Assembly: GCA_045110675.1 (NCBI GenBank)
Contig: JBGCGJ010000051.1
Span: 3,775 to 67,774 of the forward strand
Direction of reading: 5' to 3'
DNA length: 64,000 nt
From: JBALVT01 sp045110675
GTDB lineage: Bacteria; Pseudomonadota; Gammaproteobacteria; Pseudomonadales; Halieaceae
Position 1 is the first letter of the stretch, and every line of letters begins with the position of its first letter. The position numbers were made by a program, and so were the translations under genes. This document shows, piece after piece, positions 8,894 to 17,808 of the stretch. The notes under the pieces are model-generated. The model was not told where the DNA came from and ran no database searches. It saw only the letters and a list, made by a program, of their open reading frames with translations.

Positions 8894-9943
8894 CTACAAG
8901 TGACTCCGGCATACACTCAGTTGTCGTTCGACGAATGGCACGACAAAATTATCGATACGCCCCATACCGGCTTTTTCCATGGAGGAAAACTTCTTCTCCA
9001 GAATGATGGCGTAGCGGACCACTGAAAAAAGATCGTAGTAATCGCTATGTGTTAACGATAACCCCGTAAGCTCATGCCATTGTGCATAAATCTCCTGCAA
9101 ACTCGGAAGCCCACCGAGCCTATCTACACCCAAGCCCACACTATTGACGTAGTCGACCCAATACCACCAACTCACATCCTGAATAGGGTCCCCAAGACAG
9201 GCCATCTCCCAGTCAATCACCGCATTGGGCCGCAGGTCTTTCCAGATCACATTGCCCGGGCGAGAATCCCCCCAACACAGACGCTTCTCGCCACTCATTG
9301 GCGGGTGCTGGTTTAAGTAAAGTACTGCCTCCTTAACCGTGTCGTGGAGATGCTTTTGCACATCGGGGGTGGTAAGTACTTCCAGCTTTTGGAGTTCGTG
9401 CAATACTAAAGAACTATTTTCGGGCGATGATGGAAGCTGTGAAAAATCGTATTTTCCCAGATCGATCCGATGGATTTGAGACAACACTTGCAGGCCGTTG
9501 CGCCACATTTCATCTCGTTCCAGATCAGTGAGTTCAGTGACCCAACCGCCAAATGCATAGGGCGGATTATCGGTCGGCACTTGCCCCTCAACAAAGCCCA
9601 TCACATAAAAATCGCTACCCACCAGACTCTCGTCAGCCTCAAATCCACACAGTGGCGGAACGGGTATACCCTCCTTCGCGGCTATGCTCATCAAATGGTA
9701 TTGCATTGGAAGATCGTGCTCGTCAAATACCTGGCTATCTCGAGGCTTCATGCGGCAGATATAGCCTTGCGATCGACCCTGGTTTTCCGTATTGAGGATA
9801 AGACTGACGCTACTCTCACCGCTCTCTTCAGGAAAACTCAGCTCTCCCAAGGCCAATTCCCTGGCGTTGGGAAGTTGAATGCGCAACCACGCCTCGAGCG
9901 CAGCGCGAATACATTCCATGTCACCTAATTCATGTTTAGCCAT
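8894..9943 (-). CDS. Aminoglycoside-phosphotransferase-like (APH) family kinase
   Basis: A 349-residue member of the APH/choline kinase-like family. The catalytic loop appears as CWGDSRPGNVIW (normally HGDxxxxN) and the metal-binding motif as AVIDWEMACLGDP. In catabolic bacteria such proteins are often found beside acyl-CoA dehydrogenase genes and are thought to phosphorylate small hydroxy compounds rather than antibiotics. The catalytic-loop histidine is replaced by Trp (WGD), a variation often seen in this subfamily. The gene converges on the plus-strand gene ending at 8892 with a single base between the stops. It probably shares an operon with the gene at 9992-11128 (48 nt gap). GAGGA lies upstream of the ATG. 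Confidence 0.88.
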   Translation of the reverse strand: MAKHELGDMECIRAALEAWLRIQLPNARELALGELSFPEESGESSVSLILNTENQGRSQGYICRMKPRDSQVFDEHDLPMQYHLMSIAAKEGIPVPPLCGFEADESLVGSDFYVMGFVEGQVPTDNPPYAFGGWVTELTDLERDEMWRNGLQVLSQIHRIDLGKYDFSQLPSSPENSSLVLHELQKLEVLTTPDVQKHLHDTVKEAVLYLNQHPPMSGEKRLCWGDSRPGNVIWKDLRPNAVIDWEMACLGDPIQDVSWWYWVDYVNSVGLGVDRLGGLPSLQEIYAQWHELTGLSLTHSDYYDLFSVVRYAIILEKKFSSMEKAGMGRIDNFVVPFVERQLSVCRSHL

Positions 9944-9991
9944 GATTCTTTTTCCTCTTCCGCTCGGATAGAAAATACACCGTTGCGGCGC

Positions 9992-11128
9992 TTACTCTGC
10001 ACCGTCAAAGAAATCCTTAAAGCCTGACCTCGCATGGCGACCAATGACTATCGACTCCAAAGTACCAATCCCCTCATAGGTCTCACCGCCTCTGTTGAGT
10101 GTTGACTTGACGACCTGATGCGTATGAATAAATTGATAATCCAGCTCATTGATCTCGTCAAAGTTCCACTCCTCTCTTCCGGTTTCCAACTCTCCTTTCC
10201 AATACGCGTGGCCCCACTCAAAATGATTGTAGCCAATGCCAAGCATGTAAAATCGTTGGCCTGTCTGCAGCGTGTAGTCATAGGTAACGCCAGCTTTGTC
10301 ACGAAAATGCATTTTGGCTGAGTCGGCACGCCGGGTTCCCTTTACCCACTCCAGCTGGTGTTGCACTTCGCTCATTTCAATAGTGCCGGGGTCTTCACCG
10401 ACCGGGATATCTGCGGGGTCGTCATACAGTGGCACCAGATCTGCGCTGACTTGAGTGGGAATACCTTCGCGATCCTCGAAGGTCCCCATCTGGGTACAAA
10501 ATGTGCCGTAATTGACCGGGTTCCACACCCAGTAAACACCGGGCTCGTTATTCATTAATCCAGGTGCTCCGCCTGCAGGTTCTCCAACCGGTCGCACGCC
10601 CCAAGATTTATCTCTTGTGCCGATCGCTCTATTAACCTCAAAGCGTTTGCCATCAACACTGAAATACCCCTTCCAAAATCCCATTTGGGTGAAGCGGCTA
10701 TTGTGCATAATGAGATGACCATCATCGTGCATAACATTGGCCGGTTCCCGATGGGGAATACTGGCGGCGGTAAACTCCAGATCACATTCAATATCGTGCT
10801 CATTTGGCTCAAGGCGGACGCGGAGTTTCCGCATCGGTTCTATCACTTCAACCGATAGCGGGCCAGCTTCGGTTTCCCTACGATCTTTAGGGGCTCTTCG
10901 AGACACATGAAAAGCGTATTGCCTACTACCCATGGCGACGCTGAAGTGCCCATCCATGACACGCCTGTTAGGGTAGAGGCCAAAGCCAATTTCGAATAAC
11001 CAGTCACCGCCTGTTTCCTCGATACCGTTAAACCAATACCGATCATAAAAGTTGCGGTCGCTCTGGGAAGGTTCGGAAATGGGAAGCGCGGTCTGGTGAA
11101 TACAGTAGTCATCGAAGCTGGTAATCAT
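9992..11128 (-). CDS. Uncharacterised protein, AttH/CrtC-like (calycin) type
   Basis: A 378-residue soluble protein without a signal peptide or membrane segments. It is rich in aromatic and beta-forming residues (FEIGFGLYPNRRVMDGHFSVA, GFWKGYFSVDGKRFEVNRAIGTRDKSWGVRPVGEP, YMLGIGYNHFEWGHAYWKGEL). The RDKSWG motif and the two-lobed beta-rich pattern recall the AttH/carotenoid-hydratase-like calycin superfamily and DUF7064/7065-type proteins that accompany steroid or lipid catabolic genes. I cannot assign a reaction. It precedes the APH-like kinase gene and is divergent from the serine hydrolase gene, with 214 nt between them. Confidence 0.6.
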   Translation of the reverse strand: MITSFDDYCIHQTALPISEPSQSDRNFYDRYWFNGIEETGGDWLFEIGFGLYPNRRVMDGHFSVAMGSRQYAFHVSRRAPKDRRETEAGPLSVEVIEPMRKLRVRLEPNEHDIECDLEFTAASIPHREPANVMHDDGHLIMHNSRFTQMGFWKGYFSVDGKRFEVNRAIGTRDKSWGVRPVGEPAGGAPGLMNNEPGVYWVWNPVNYGTFCTQMGTFEDREGIPTQVSADLVPLYDDPADIPVGEDPGTIEMSEVQHQLEWVKGTRRADSAKMHFRDKAGVTYDYTLQTGQRFYMLGIGYNHFEWGHAYWKGELETGREEWNFDEINELDYQFIHTHQVVKSTLNRGGETYEGIGTLESIVIGRHARSGFKDFFDGAE

Positions 11129-11342
11129 TGCATTGCTCTCAAATGGATTATTAGTAGGCTAGCGAGTAAGCACGGTCACTGTAGCGAAGCTGCAGTTGAC
11201 AATACAAGCGCAAGCGCTGTACACGGTCGCGACAGTCTAGAATATTGTTTTAATCTATTTTATTTTTCCTCGCACGCGCGATACTCTCACGGCAAACGAA
11301 TATCCAACCACTCACCTCAACTATCCGACTCTCGGAGGCAAC

Positions 11343-12668
11343 ATGACACCAACCAGATTCGCCTTGCTTGCACTCCTTGGTCTTTCCATTGCCACAAGCG
11401 CGAACACAAATAAAAGCCCGTTTATGCCGTCTTCTTCCGTGGAAGAAAACCTGCATCAACACAAAATATTGCCCGATCCCAGCGAAGAAGTCTGGTGGGT
11501 GCCCACTGGCAAGGACATGGCCTGGAACAATAAGAATCTCACCGCTTTGTTCCCATCCGTTCCAGTTTATCGAGATGGCCCCGTCCGTTCGCTGGAATAC
11601 AATTTGAATCCCGCAATCGATAATTTCAAAGTTGACGCCGCTGGAGAAAAAATTCCCTTTGTGGATTTTCTAGCGAGCGAGCACAGCAGTAACATGGGGC
11701 TTGTTATTCTCCACAAGGGGCAGATCGTTTTTGAAAACTACAGCCGCATGCAAGAATACGAGAAACCTATATGGTGGTCGGTCACCAAAGTGTTCGCCTC
11801 TTCCCTAATAGCAATTTTGGAAGACAGGGGTCAGATAGACACTACCAAGCCCGTGGAATTTTATCTGCCGGAGTTAAAACGCTCAGAATTTGCAGGTGTC
11901 ACGGTAAGAAATGTATTGGATATGGCCTCCGGCGTGGACTGCTCCGACGGGAACTACGCTCGCGGCACCTGCTATTACGAGTTTGAAGCTTCTTTCAACG
12001 ACGCAGTTCGCTCTGAAAAAACCGCTGATACTCCCTACGAAGCTGTGGCGAATATGCGACCGGGGAAGTCGTCTGAGCAGGGAAAGTCCTTTGATTACAG
12101 TGGTGTAAACACGTTCGTACTCAGCTGGATAGTAGAGAAAGTGATGGAGATGCCCTTTCAGGATGCCGTGACAAAAGAGTTCTGGCTCAACTTGGGCGCC
12201 GAGGGCGATGCATCCATCTTCGCAGCACGCAATGGCGTGGCATTGAGTTCAGGCGGTTTCATGTCCAAGGTGAGAGACATGGCCCGATTCGGCCTGCTGT
12301 TTACACCCAGCTATGATGTCGTAAGCGAGAAGCAACTGATCTCTGACAAATACCTTCACACACTCCTGTATGGCGGACGCCCCGAGTTGATAAAAAATGC
12401 CAGGTTTCCCGACCCCGAGGACGATTTGTCCGATGTTAAACACAACGTCTACCAATGGGATCTTGTGTATAAAAACAATGACGTCTATAAGGGCGGCTGG
12501 GCGGGCCAGGGGCTGTTAATCAATCCAGACCGGGATCTGGTCGCGGTTTACGTGGGCTACGCCAAGGACGATCAGTTTAGCCAGCTGCCGGTGCTACCCC
12601 GATTGCGTACGGTACTGAATAACATTTATCCGCCTGTTCAGCGTGCGAGTGGGATAGACAATCGCTAG
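11343..12668 (+). CDS. Exported serine hydrolase (class C beta-lactamase family)
   Basis: A 441-residue secreted hydrolase of the beta-lactamase/esterase family (PF00144). A signal peptide covers about 1-20 (FALLALLGLSIATSA). The nucleophile motif SxxK is SVTK at 146-149, the tyrosine motif is YSGVN at 252-256 (usually YSN), and the third box is represented by GGWAGQG near the C-terminus. Such proteins are mostly esterases or peptidases rather than antibiotic-hydrolysing enzymes. CTCGGAGGCAAC lies just before the ATG. The stop codon shares the palindrome CTAG (12665-12668) with the stop of the converging TetR gene, so the two genes overlap tail to tail. Confidence 0.9.
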   Translation: MTPTRFALLALLGLSIATSANTNKSPFMPSSSVEENLHQHKILPDPSEEVWWVPTGKDMAWNNKNLTALFPSVPVYRDGPVRSLEYNLNPAIDNFKVDAAGEKIPFVDFLASEHSSNMGLVILHKGQIVFENYSRMQEYEKPIWWSVTKVFASSLIAILEDRGQIDTTKPVEFYLPELKRSEFAGVTVRNVLDMASGVDCSDGNYARGTCYYEFEASFNDAVRSEKTADTPYEAVANMRPGKSSEQGKSFDYSGVNTFVLSWIVEKVMEMPFQDAVTKEFWLNLGAEGDASIFAARNGVALSSGGFMSKVRDMARFGLLFTPSYDVVSEKQLISDKYLHTLLYGGRPELIKNARFPDPEDDLSDVKHNVYQWDLVYKNNDVYKGGWAGQGLLINPDRDLVAVYVGYAKDDQFSQLPVLPRLRTVLNNIYPPVQRASGIDNR

Positions 12669-13246
12669 GCGTTGGATTCCATAATACCCTCGATCAGAAT
12701 CATCACCGCGTGCAGAGAATCGGCGCGCCAGCTTTTCATATCAACCAGATCGGCAACCGCATGGTGTCTAAGACTTACCGCACCGTGCATCAGCGACCAG
12801 ACCTGCAATGCAGCGGTTTGTTTAGCTTGTAGTGTCGCATCGCTTGGCAATAGGCCTGCAATTCCCTCCATCAACTTTCCGAAAGCGGCAATTCCAGCTG
12901 CCTTTCCGGCGGCACTGGGTTCGTAGCTGGCATCACTCTCCCCAAAAATGAGCCGGTAGTGCGCACGATTTGACTCGGCGAGATCCAGGTAGTTGCCAGC
13001 AGCGCGCATGACCAACTCTTTGGGGGTTAAATCATCCGCGGCAACACTCATGGCCTCATCCACTCGTTCAAAGCCTTCGATGTATAGCGCATCGAGAATG
13101 CCCTGCTTGCCCTCAAAATGACTGTAAATGCCTATGGTCGATACGCCCGCTGCCTTGGCGATTGCTCTAACACTCAGCGCCCCGGCCCCACCGGCCAAAA
13201 ACAGGACAGAGGCCGCTTCGAGAATTTTTTCTTTATTTGTGCTCAT
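12665..13246 (-). CDS. TetR family transcriptional repressor
   Basis: A 193-residue TetR-type regulator. The N-terminal helix-turn-helix is visible as KILEAASVLFLAGGAGALSVRAIAKAAGVSTIGIYSHFEGKQGILDAL (about 5-52), followed by a helical ligand domain. The ATG at 13246 (MSTNKEK) is chosen; a start 7 codons earlier adds only MSSEWKQ. It is divergent from the flavoprotein gene at 13362, and two ATAAC-N3-GTTAT palindromes lie in the shared region. It therefore probably represses itself and the 13362-15867 genes and responds to their substrate, which may be an acyl or xenobiotic compound. Confidence 0.9.
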   Translation of the reverse strand: MSTNKEKILEAASVLFLAGGAGALSVRAIAKAAGVSTIGIYSHFEGKQGILDALYIEGFERVDEAMSVAADDLTPKELVMRAAGNYLDLAESNRAHYRLIFGESDASYEPSAAGKAAGIAAFGKLMEGIAGLLPSDATLQAKQTAALQVWSLMHGAVSLRHHAVADLVDMKSWRADSLHAVMILIEGIMESNA

Positions 13247-13270
13247 TTGTTTCCATTCACTTGACAAGAC

Positions 13271-13303
13271 ATAACAGCGTTATGCATACTATAACACTGT
13301 TAT
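13271..13303. promoter_or_regulatory. Twin TetR-type operators between divergent genes
   Basis: Two copies of the palindrome ATAAC-N3-GTTAT occur at 13271-13283 (ATAACAGCGTTAT) and 13291-13303 (ATAACACTGTTAT). Their centres are 20 bp apart, about two helical turns. They sit 25 nt upstream of the tetR start and 59 nt upstream of the flavoprotein start. TTGACA at 13261-13266 could serve as a -35 element for the plus-strand promoter. Site form and position fit autoregulation plus control of the divergent operon. Binding is inferred. Confidence 0.75.
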
Positions 13304-13361
13304 ATTCAATTCAATTTGGAGGCCGTCGGCCTTTGAGACAGCTTAAAAGGAGAGGATAAGA

Positions 13362-14759
13362 ATGAACACTACAATTTTGGAGACTGATTACCTGGTAGTA
13401 GGCAGTGGCGCAGTAGGGATGGCATTCGCCGATGTACTGCTGGCCGAAACCGATGCCAATATTATGATTGTCGATCGGTATCAGAAACCCGGTGGCCACT
13501 GGAACGTAGCCTACCCCTTCGTCACCTTGCACCAGCCCTCCTCCTTCTACGGCGTGAGTTCCAAAGAGTTAAGCAAAGGAAGAAAAGACGAAATTGGTCT
13601 GAACAAGGGTCTGGGTGAGCTCGCTTCTGGCGCGGAAGTTTTTGCGTATTTTGATGAAGTGATGCGCCACCAGTTTTTACCCTCTGGGCGAGTGCAGTAC
13701 TTCCCAATGTGTGATTATCAAGGCGACCGCAAATTTGTATCCAAGACTTGCGGCAAGCAATACGAAGTCAAGGTAAACAAAAAAATCATCGACGCCACGT
13801 TTCTTAAGACATCGGTGCCATCGACCCACACCCCAAACTTTTCCATTGCCGACGGTGTCCGGTTTATCCCTTTGAATGATTTGACCAAAGTGACCACTCC
13901 ACCGGAAGGTTACACAGTGATAGGCGGCGGAAAGACAGGAATAGATGCCTGCCTTTGGTTGCTGGAACACAATGTCGACCCGGACAAGATTCGCTGGATC
14001 ATGCCCCGAGATGCCTGGTTACTGGACCGCAAAAACACCCAGGCCACCGAGGAGTTTTTCGCCGATTCGGTGGGTGCCAACGCCCTACAAATGGAGGCTA
14101 TCGTAGCGGCGGAATCGATTCCGGACTTGTTCGATCGCCTGGAAGCCGACGGGGTGTTGTTGCGAATTGACCAAAATGTACGTCCGAAGATGTTTCATGG
14201 TGCGACCATCAGCCAGCTGGAACTCACTGAATTGCGACGCATTAAAAATATCGTTCGCCTGGGACGTGTGCTGAAACTTGAAAGCGACCAGATTGTGTTC
14301 GAACAGGGCACCTTGCCGACCAGCCCGAATGAACTGCACGTTGACTGTTCAGCTCGGGCGATTAGCAACGAGGAAGTCAAACCGATATTTGAAGGAGACT
14401 TAATCACACCGCAAATGGTCAGGTCTTATCAGCCGGTATTTAGTGCCGCATTTATCGCCCATGTCGAGGCGGCGTACGGCGACGACGAGGAAAAAAATAA
14501 CTTGTGCGGCGTAGTTCCACTACCCAATCACGATACCGACTGGATTCGAATGTTCTCGGCCTTTATGATGAACCAATACAATTGGTCGCAAGATCCTGAA
14601 CTAGGAAAATGGCTGCTGAATAATCGACTCGACGGATTTAGCAAAATGATGCAAAGCGTATCGGAAGACGATGAAGAGAAGCAGGCTATCATCGGCAGAA
14701 TCCGCGCCAGTGCCATTCCAGCAGTGGTCAAGCTGCAAGAATTTATCACCCAAATTTAA
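13362..14759 (+). CDS. FAD-dependent monooxygenase-like flavoprotein
   Basis: A 465-residue two-dinucleotide-binding flavoprotein. The FAD motif VVGSGAVGMAFADVLL is at 12-27, and a second glycine-rich motif VIGGGKTGIDA near 188-198 fits NAD(P)H binding. This layout resembles flavin-containing and Baeyer-Villiger-type monooxygenases, but I do not see the exact FxGxxxHxxxW signature, so the reaction is uncertain. GGAGAGG precedes the ATG. It is divergent from tetR, and the DUF2855 gene follows after 22 nt, suggesting one operon under the TetR operators. A role in oxidising a hydrophobic carbonyl or fatty compound is inferred from the neighbours. Confidence 0.85.
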   Translation: MNTTILETDYLVVGSGAVGMAFADVLLAETDANIMIVDRYQKPGGHWNVAYPFVTLHQPSSFYGVSSKELSKGRKDEIGLNKGLGELASGAEVFAYFDEVMRHQFLPSGRVQYFPMCDYQGDRKFVSKTCGKQYEVKVNKKIIDATFLKTSVPSTHTPNFSIADGVRFIPLNDLTKVTTPPEGYTVIGGGKTGIDACLWLLEHNVDPDKIRWIMPRDAWLLDRKNTQATEEFFADSVGANALQMEAIVAAESIPDLFDRLEADGVLLRIDQNVRPKMFHGATISQLELTELRRIKNIVRLGRVLKLESDQIVFEQGTLPTSPNELHVDCSARAISNEEVKPIFEGDLITPQMVRSYQPVFSAAFIAHVEAAYGDDEEKNNLCGVVPLPNHDTDWIRMFSAFMMNQYNWSQDPELGKWLLNNRLDGFSKMMQSVSEDDEEKQAIIGRIRASAIPAVVKLQEFITQI

Positions 14760-14781
14760 TCGATCACCAAAGAGGCTAACA

Positions 14782-15867
14782 ATGACACAATTCCAAATTC
14801 GCAAAGATGATTTTTCGACCCTGCGCCTGGTGGACACCGGCGCGTCGGATGCTATTGAAGACGGTGAGATCAAGGTCAAAATTAATCGCTTTGCTTTTAC
14901 CGCTAACAACATCACTTACGCTGCAGCAGGGGACTTACTCGGTTACTGGCAATTTTTTCCTCCACAGGGTGATAGTGCAGATGGATGGGGTGTAATACCG
15001 GTCTGGGGCTTTGCAGAAATCGCAGAATCCAAAGTTGATGGATTGCCGGTGGGCGACAAACTGTTTGGCTACTTCCCCCCTGCCAACGAACTCACCATGG
15101 TACCAACCAACGTTTCCGCACAGCGTTTTGTAGACGGTGCCGAGCATCGATCGGCCCTACCACCGGGATACAATATGTATCGCAGAGTGAACGCTGAAGA
15201 AGGTTACGATGCTGCTATGGACAATGAGCGGATGCTTCTGTGGCCGCTATTCATCACCTCGTTTTGCCTTTGGGATTCTCTGCAGGTGAACAGCTGGTAC
15301 GGTGCACAACAGGTCATCGTAATAAGTGCATCGAGCAAGACCAGTATTGGGATGGCCTATGCCTTACATGATGACAAAGAGGCGCCCCCTGTCGTTGGCA
15401 TGACGTCTGCGCGCAATCTCGATCTGGTCAACTCCCTGGGTCTTTACGACTCCAGCGTCAGCTACGATAACATCACCGACATTGATGCAAGCATCCCCGC
15501 TGTCATCGTAGATATGTCTGGTAACAGTGAAGTCCTGGGCGAATTGCATAGCCACCTGGGAGACAATATGAAATTTTGCATTAATGTCGGTATCACCCAC
15601 TGGGAGGCCACCGGCAGCAATGACGGTATCATTACCGAGCGAAGCGAAATGTTTTTTGCTCCATCGCATATTCAAATGCGGGTTAAGGACTGGGGCGTTG
15701 AGGGTTTCGACGCAAAAACCTCCGATTTTATCACTCAAACCGTCGCTAAAAGCCGTTCTTGGCTCAATCTCAAAAAGCTCCCGGGCTTGGCCGGCCTGGA
15801 GCAAGTCTACCCGGATGTATGCGCCGGAAGTGTTGCGCCCGACGAAGGCATCATCATCGAAATGTGA
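14782..15867 (+). CDS. DUF2855 family protein
   Basis: A 361-residue DUF2855 protein, distantly related to medium-chain dehydrogenases/reductases. An N-terminal GroES-like part (FAFTANNITYAAAGDLLGYWQFFPP, VGDKLFGYFPP) precedes a Rossmann-like part (VIVISASSKTSIGMAYAL, VVGMTSARNLDLVNSLGLYDSSVSYD). No zinc-binding residues are evident. The start at 14782 (MTQFQIR) follows AGAGG and comes after the stop of the flavoprotein gene. DUF2855 genes often accompany flavin monooxygenases in lipid-degrading bacteria. Reduction of an enoyl or keto group is plausible from the fold but is not shown. A stable hairpin follows the gene. Confidence 0.87.
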   Translation: MTQFQIRKDDFSTLRLVDTGASDAIEDGEIKVKINRFAFTANNITYAAAGDLLGYWQFFPPQGDSADGWGVIPVWGFAEIAESKVDGLPVGDKLFGYFPPANELTMVPTNVSAQRFVDGAEHRSALPPGYNMYRRVNAEEGYDAAMDNERMLLWPLFITSFCLWDSLQVNSWYGAQQVIVISASSKTSIGMAYALHDDKEAPPVVGMTSARNLDLVNSLGLYDSSVSYDNITDIDASIPAVIVDMSGNSEVLGELHSHLGDNMKFCINVGITHWEATGSNDGIITERSEMFFAPSHIQMRVKDWGVEGFDAKTSDFITQTVAKSRSWLNLKKLPGLAGLEQVYPDVCAGSVAPDEGIIIEM

Positions 15868-15873
15868 GCCCTG

Positions 15874-15900
15874 CACCGCCCTGAGATGATCGGGGCGGTG
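15874..15900 (+). terminator. Putative terminator after DUF2855 gene
   Basis: The arms CACCGCCC (15874-15881) and GGGCGGTG (15893-15900) can form an 8-bp GC-rich stem with an 11-nt loop just after the DUF2855 stop. The following TTGAATTG is only weakly T-rich, so intrinsic termination may be partial. Confidence 0.5.
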
Positions 15901-15956
15901 TTGAATTGCCAGATCGCAACTTGTTGCAACAGCTTAGTTAAGGTCTTCAACCGAAT

Positions 15957-16853
15957 ATGAATAACGATGAGCCGCTAGTAATTTCGGATGCACTAGAAAG
16001 CAATGCCGTTTTAAGATCTCGTTTCGACGACTATGGGTATTTGTATTTTAAACGCTATGTGTCAGCCACTAAATGCGGTGACCTACTCCAGCAATTCATA
16101 CAAAAACTCTCTCCCTACGTAGGCTATGACGATCAAGCCGACACACCAATGTTGACAGGCGCTCCCTTCTTCGAAACCGACCCCATCTGGGATGAAGTGT
16201 ATCCAAAGCTGCAGTCTTGCCACGACTTTCACCGCTTCTTTCACGACAAAGACATTCAGCAGCTGATGCAAAAAATCTCAGGTGAAAAGGTTTTCGTTTA
16301 CCCGATGAAAATGGCTCGCATCGCTACTCCGAAAAAGGTCGGCTATGAAACACCTCCTCATCAGGATGCGCATTCGCACCAGGCGGGACCCACTATGTCG
16401 GGGATATGGGTTGCATTGCACGATGCAAAAAAAGGGATGGGCCGATTGAAGGTACTACCCGGTTCACACAAACATGGCGTTAGAAATGTCTTTCAGGCTG
16501 AGGGCGTCGGCGGCGTGCAATGTGAAATTTTCGATCACGAAGATGTCTGGCATGTATCGGACGTTGAGTGCGGCGATGTCATTATTTTTAATTCCTGCTG
16601 CGTCCACAAAGCCGAACCCAACACGTCGGATCACACGGTGCGAATGAGTATCGACACGCGCTTTTGCGACTACGGGGCACCTGTTTTTTCACTCAATCTT
16701 GAACCGCACCACGGATCCCGAATTGAAGGTTACAGCTGGGAGAGTATCTACCAGCAGTGGACAGATAAGGTGCTGCAATACTACTGGTCGGATTATCCCA
16801 ATCTCTTTTCAGACATGGCGAAGGGTGCCTCTATGAACTGGGGTAAAAATTAG
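15957..16853 (+). CDS. Phytanoyl-CoA dioxygenase (PhyH) family oxygenase
   Basis: A 298-residue Fe(II)/2-oxoglutarate-dependent oxygenase of the PhyH family. The facial triad is visible as H135-x-D137 (PPHQDAHSH) and the distal H217 (NSCCVHKAEPN), and R229 in SDHTVRMSID is placed to bind 2-oxoglutarate. It should hydroxylate an acyl or other small organic substrate, but the family is broad, including halogenases and natural-product hydroxylases. It follows the DUF2855 gene after 89 nt and a hairpin, so it may have its own promoter. The ATG at 15957 has no strong Shine-Dalgarno. Confidence 0.9.
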   Translation: MNNDEPLVISDALESNAVLRSRFDDYGYLYFKRYVSATKCGDLLQQFIQKLSPYVGYDDQADTPMLTGAPFFETDPIWDEVYPKLQSCHDFHRFFHDKDIQQLMQKISGEKVFVYPMKMARIATPKKVGYETPPHQDAHSHQAGPTMSGIWVALHDAKKGMGRLKVLPGSHKHGVRNVFQAEGVGGVQCEIFDHEDVWHVSDVECGDVIIFNSCCVHKAEPNTSDHTVRMSIDTRFCDYGAPVFSLNLEPHHGSRIEGYSWESIYQQWTDKVLQYYWSDYPNLFSDMAKGASMNWGKN

Positions 16854-17051
16854 TTTCCCTGTGTCCATCACGCTACCTGACCCCATCAAATAGAAATACT
16901 CTTACAGTAAGAAAAATACAAATAGTATAAGTATTCGTTTTAAGCGCACTCTCTCCTACCGCTCCCACAAAAGTATGAGTATTGAGCCCGAGATGTGGTT
17001 TATCTCGATGGTATAATCGGAACACGAAGAACACGAGTACGCTGGAACAAC

Positions 17052-17747
17052 ATGAACATAGACAACAACCCATTTGCCTCCGAAGACATTACTCCGGCCT
17101 ACTCAGCTGAATGGGAAGCCAAGCGGCGCGTCGCGGAGGCGATCAAGAATCTCACTGAAGCTCTGGTGACAAGCTCTCCCAGTATCCATGAAATGGAAGA
17201 TATCGCACGAAAGCTCGACACAACAGCTGAGGATTTCGGGAACTCCCCGAGGATTTTTGGTCGAACGGAATGGACGGCATCAGGGGATCATGGCAGCTTC
17301 GGTCAAATCAGCCACGAGCTAAATCCGCTCGCTGGCTTAAGTAATCCAATCGCCCCACCAGTAAATCATTGGATTGAAGGAGAACGGGCTTTTGGCAGTT
17401 GCGAATGTGGCTGGGCCTACGAGGGACCGCCTGGCAGTGTTCACGGCGGATTCGTATCGGCGATCTTCGATCAATTTCTGGGTATGGCGCAACTGATCGG
17501 TGGTCAACCGGGTATGACCGCTTACCTGAATACCAGTTATCACAACCGAACCCCGCTCAATACGGAGTTGAAGCTGGAAGGAAAGCTGATCCGCCTCGAG
17601 GGCCGTAAAACCTTTATGCGTGGTGAGATGTTCGCCGACGGAGTAATGACCGCCAGCTGTGATGGCTTATTTGTGCAACCCAAGGGTGGGATGCACAAAG
17701 TAAAAGTGTTACAGGCCGCGTTAGCTCAACCGAAAAGCCAAAGCTAA
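17052..17747 (+). CDS. Hotdog-fold thioesterase (PaaI-like)
   Basis: A 231-residue protein. Its C-terminal 130 residues form a PaaI/4HBT hotdog domain with GPPGSVHGGFVSAIFDQFLGMAQ, where the HGG and the acidic residue five positions later match the acyl-CoA thioesterase active site. An N-terminal helical extension of about 90 residues is not part of the domain. I chose MNIDNNPF at 17052; an upstream start at 16995 lacks family similarity. It probably hydrolyses acyl-CoA esters. It lies after the PhyH gene with a 198-nt gap and converges on prsT. Confidence 0.85.
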   Translation: MNIDNNPFASEDITPAYSAEWEAKRRVAEAIKNLTEALVTSSPSIHEMEDIARKLDTTAEDFGNSPRIFGRTEWTASGDHGSFGQISHELNPLAGLSNPIAPPVNHWIEGERAFGSCECGWAYEGPPGSVHGGFVSAIFDQFLGMAQLIGGQPGMTAYLNTSYHNRTPLNTELKLEGKLIRLEGRKTFMRGEMFADGVMTASCDGLFVQPKGGMHKVKVLQAALAQPKSQS

Positions 17748-17808
17748 ATCGCGTTCTATGTCCTAATCGATCAACCCTCGAGACCCTGCTTAGCTACACC
17801 ACTGCCGC

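Noticed and set aside
11207..11218. Palindrome AGCGCAAGCGCT between the genes at 9992 and 11343
   Set aside because: It is short and single, and no regulator gene lies beside it, so I do not call an operator.
15364..15876. 170-codon minus-strand frame opposite DUF2855
   Set aside because: Antisense shadow of a well-supported gene with no recognisable domain.
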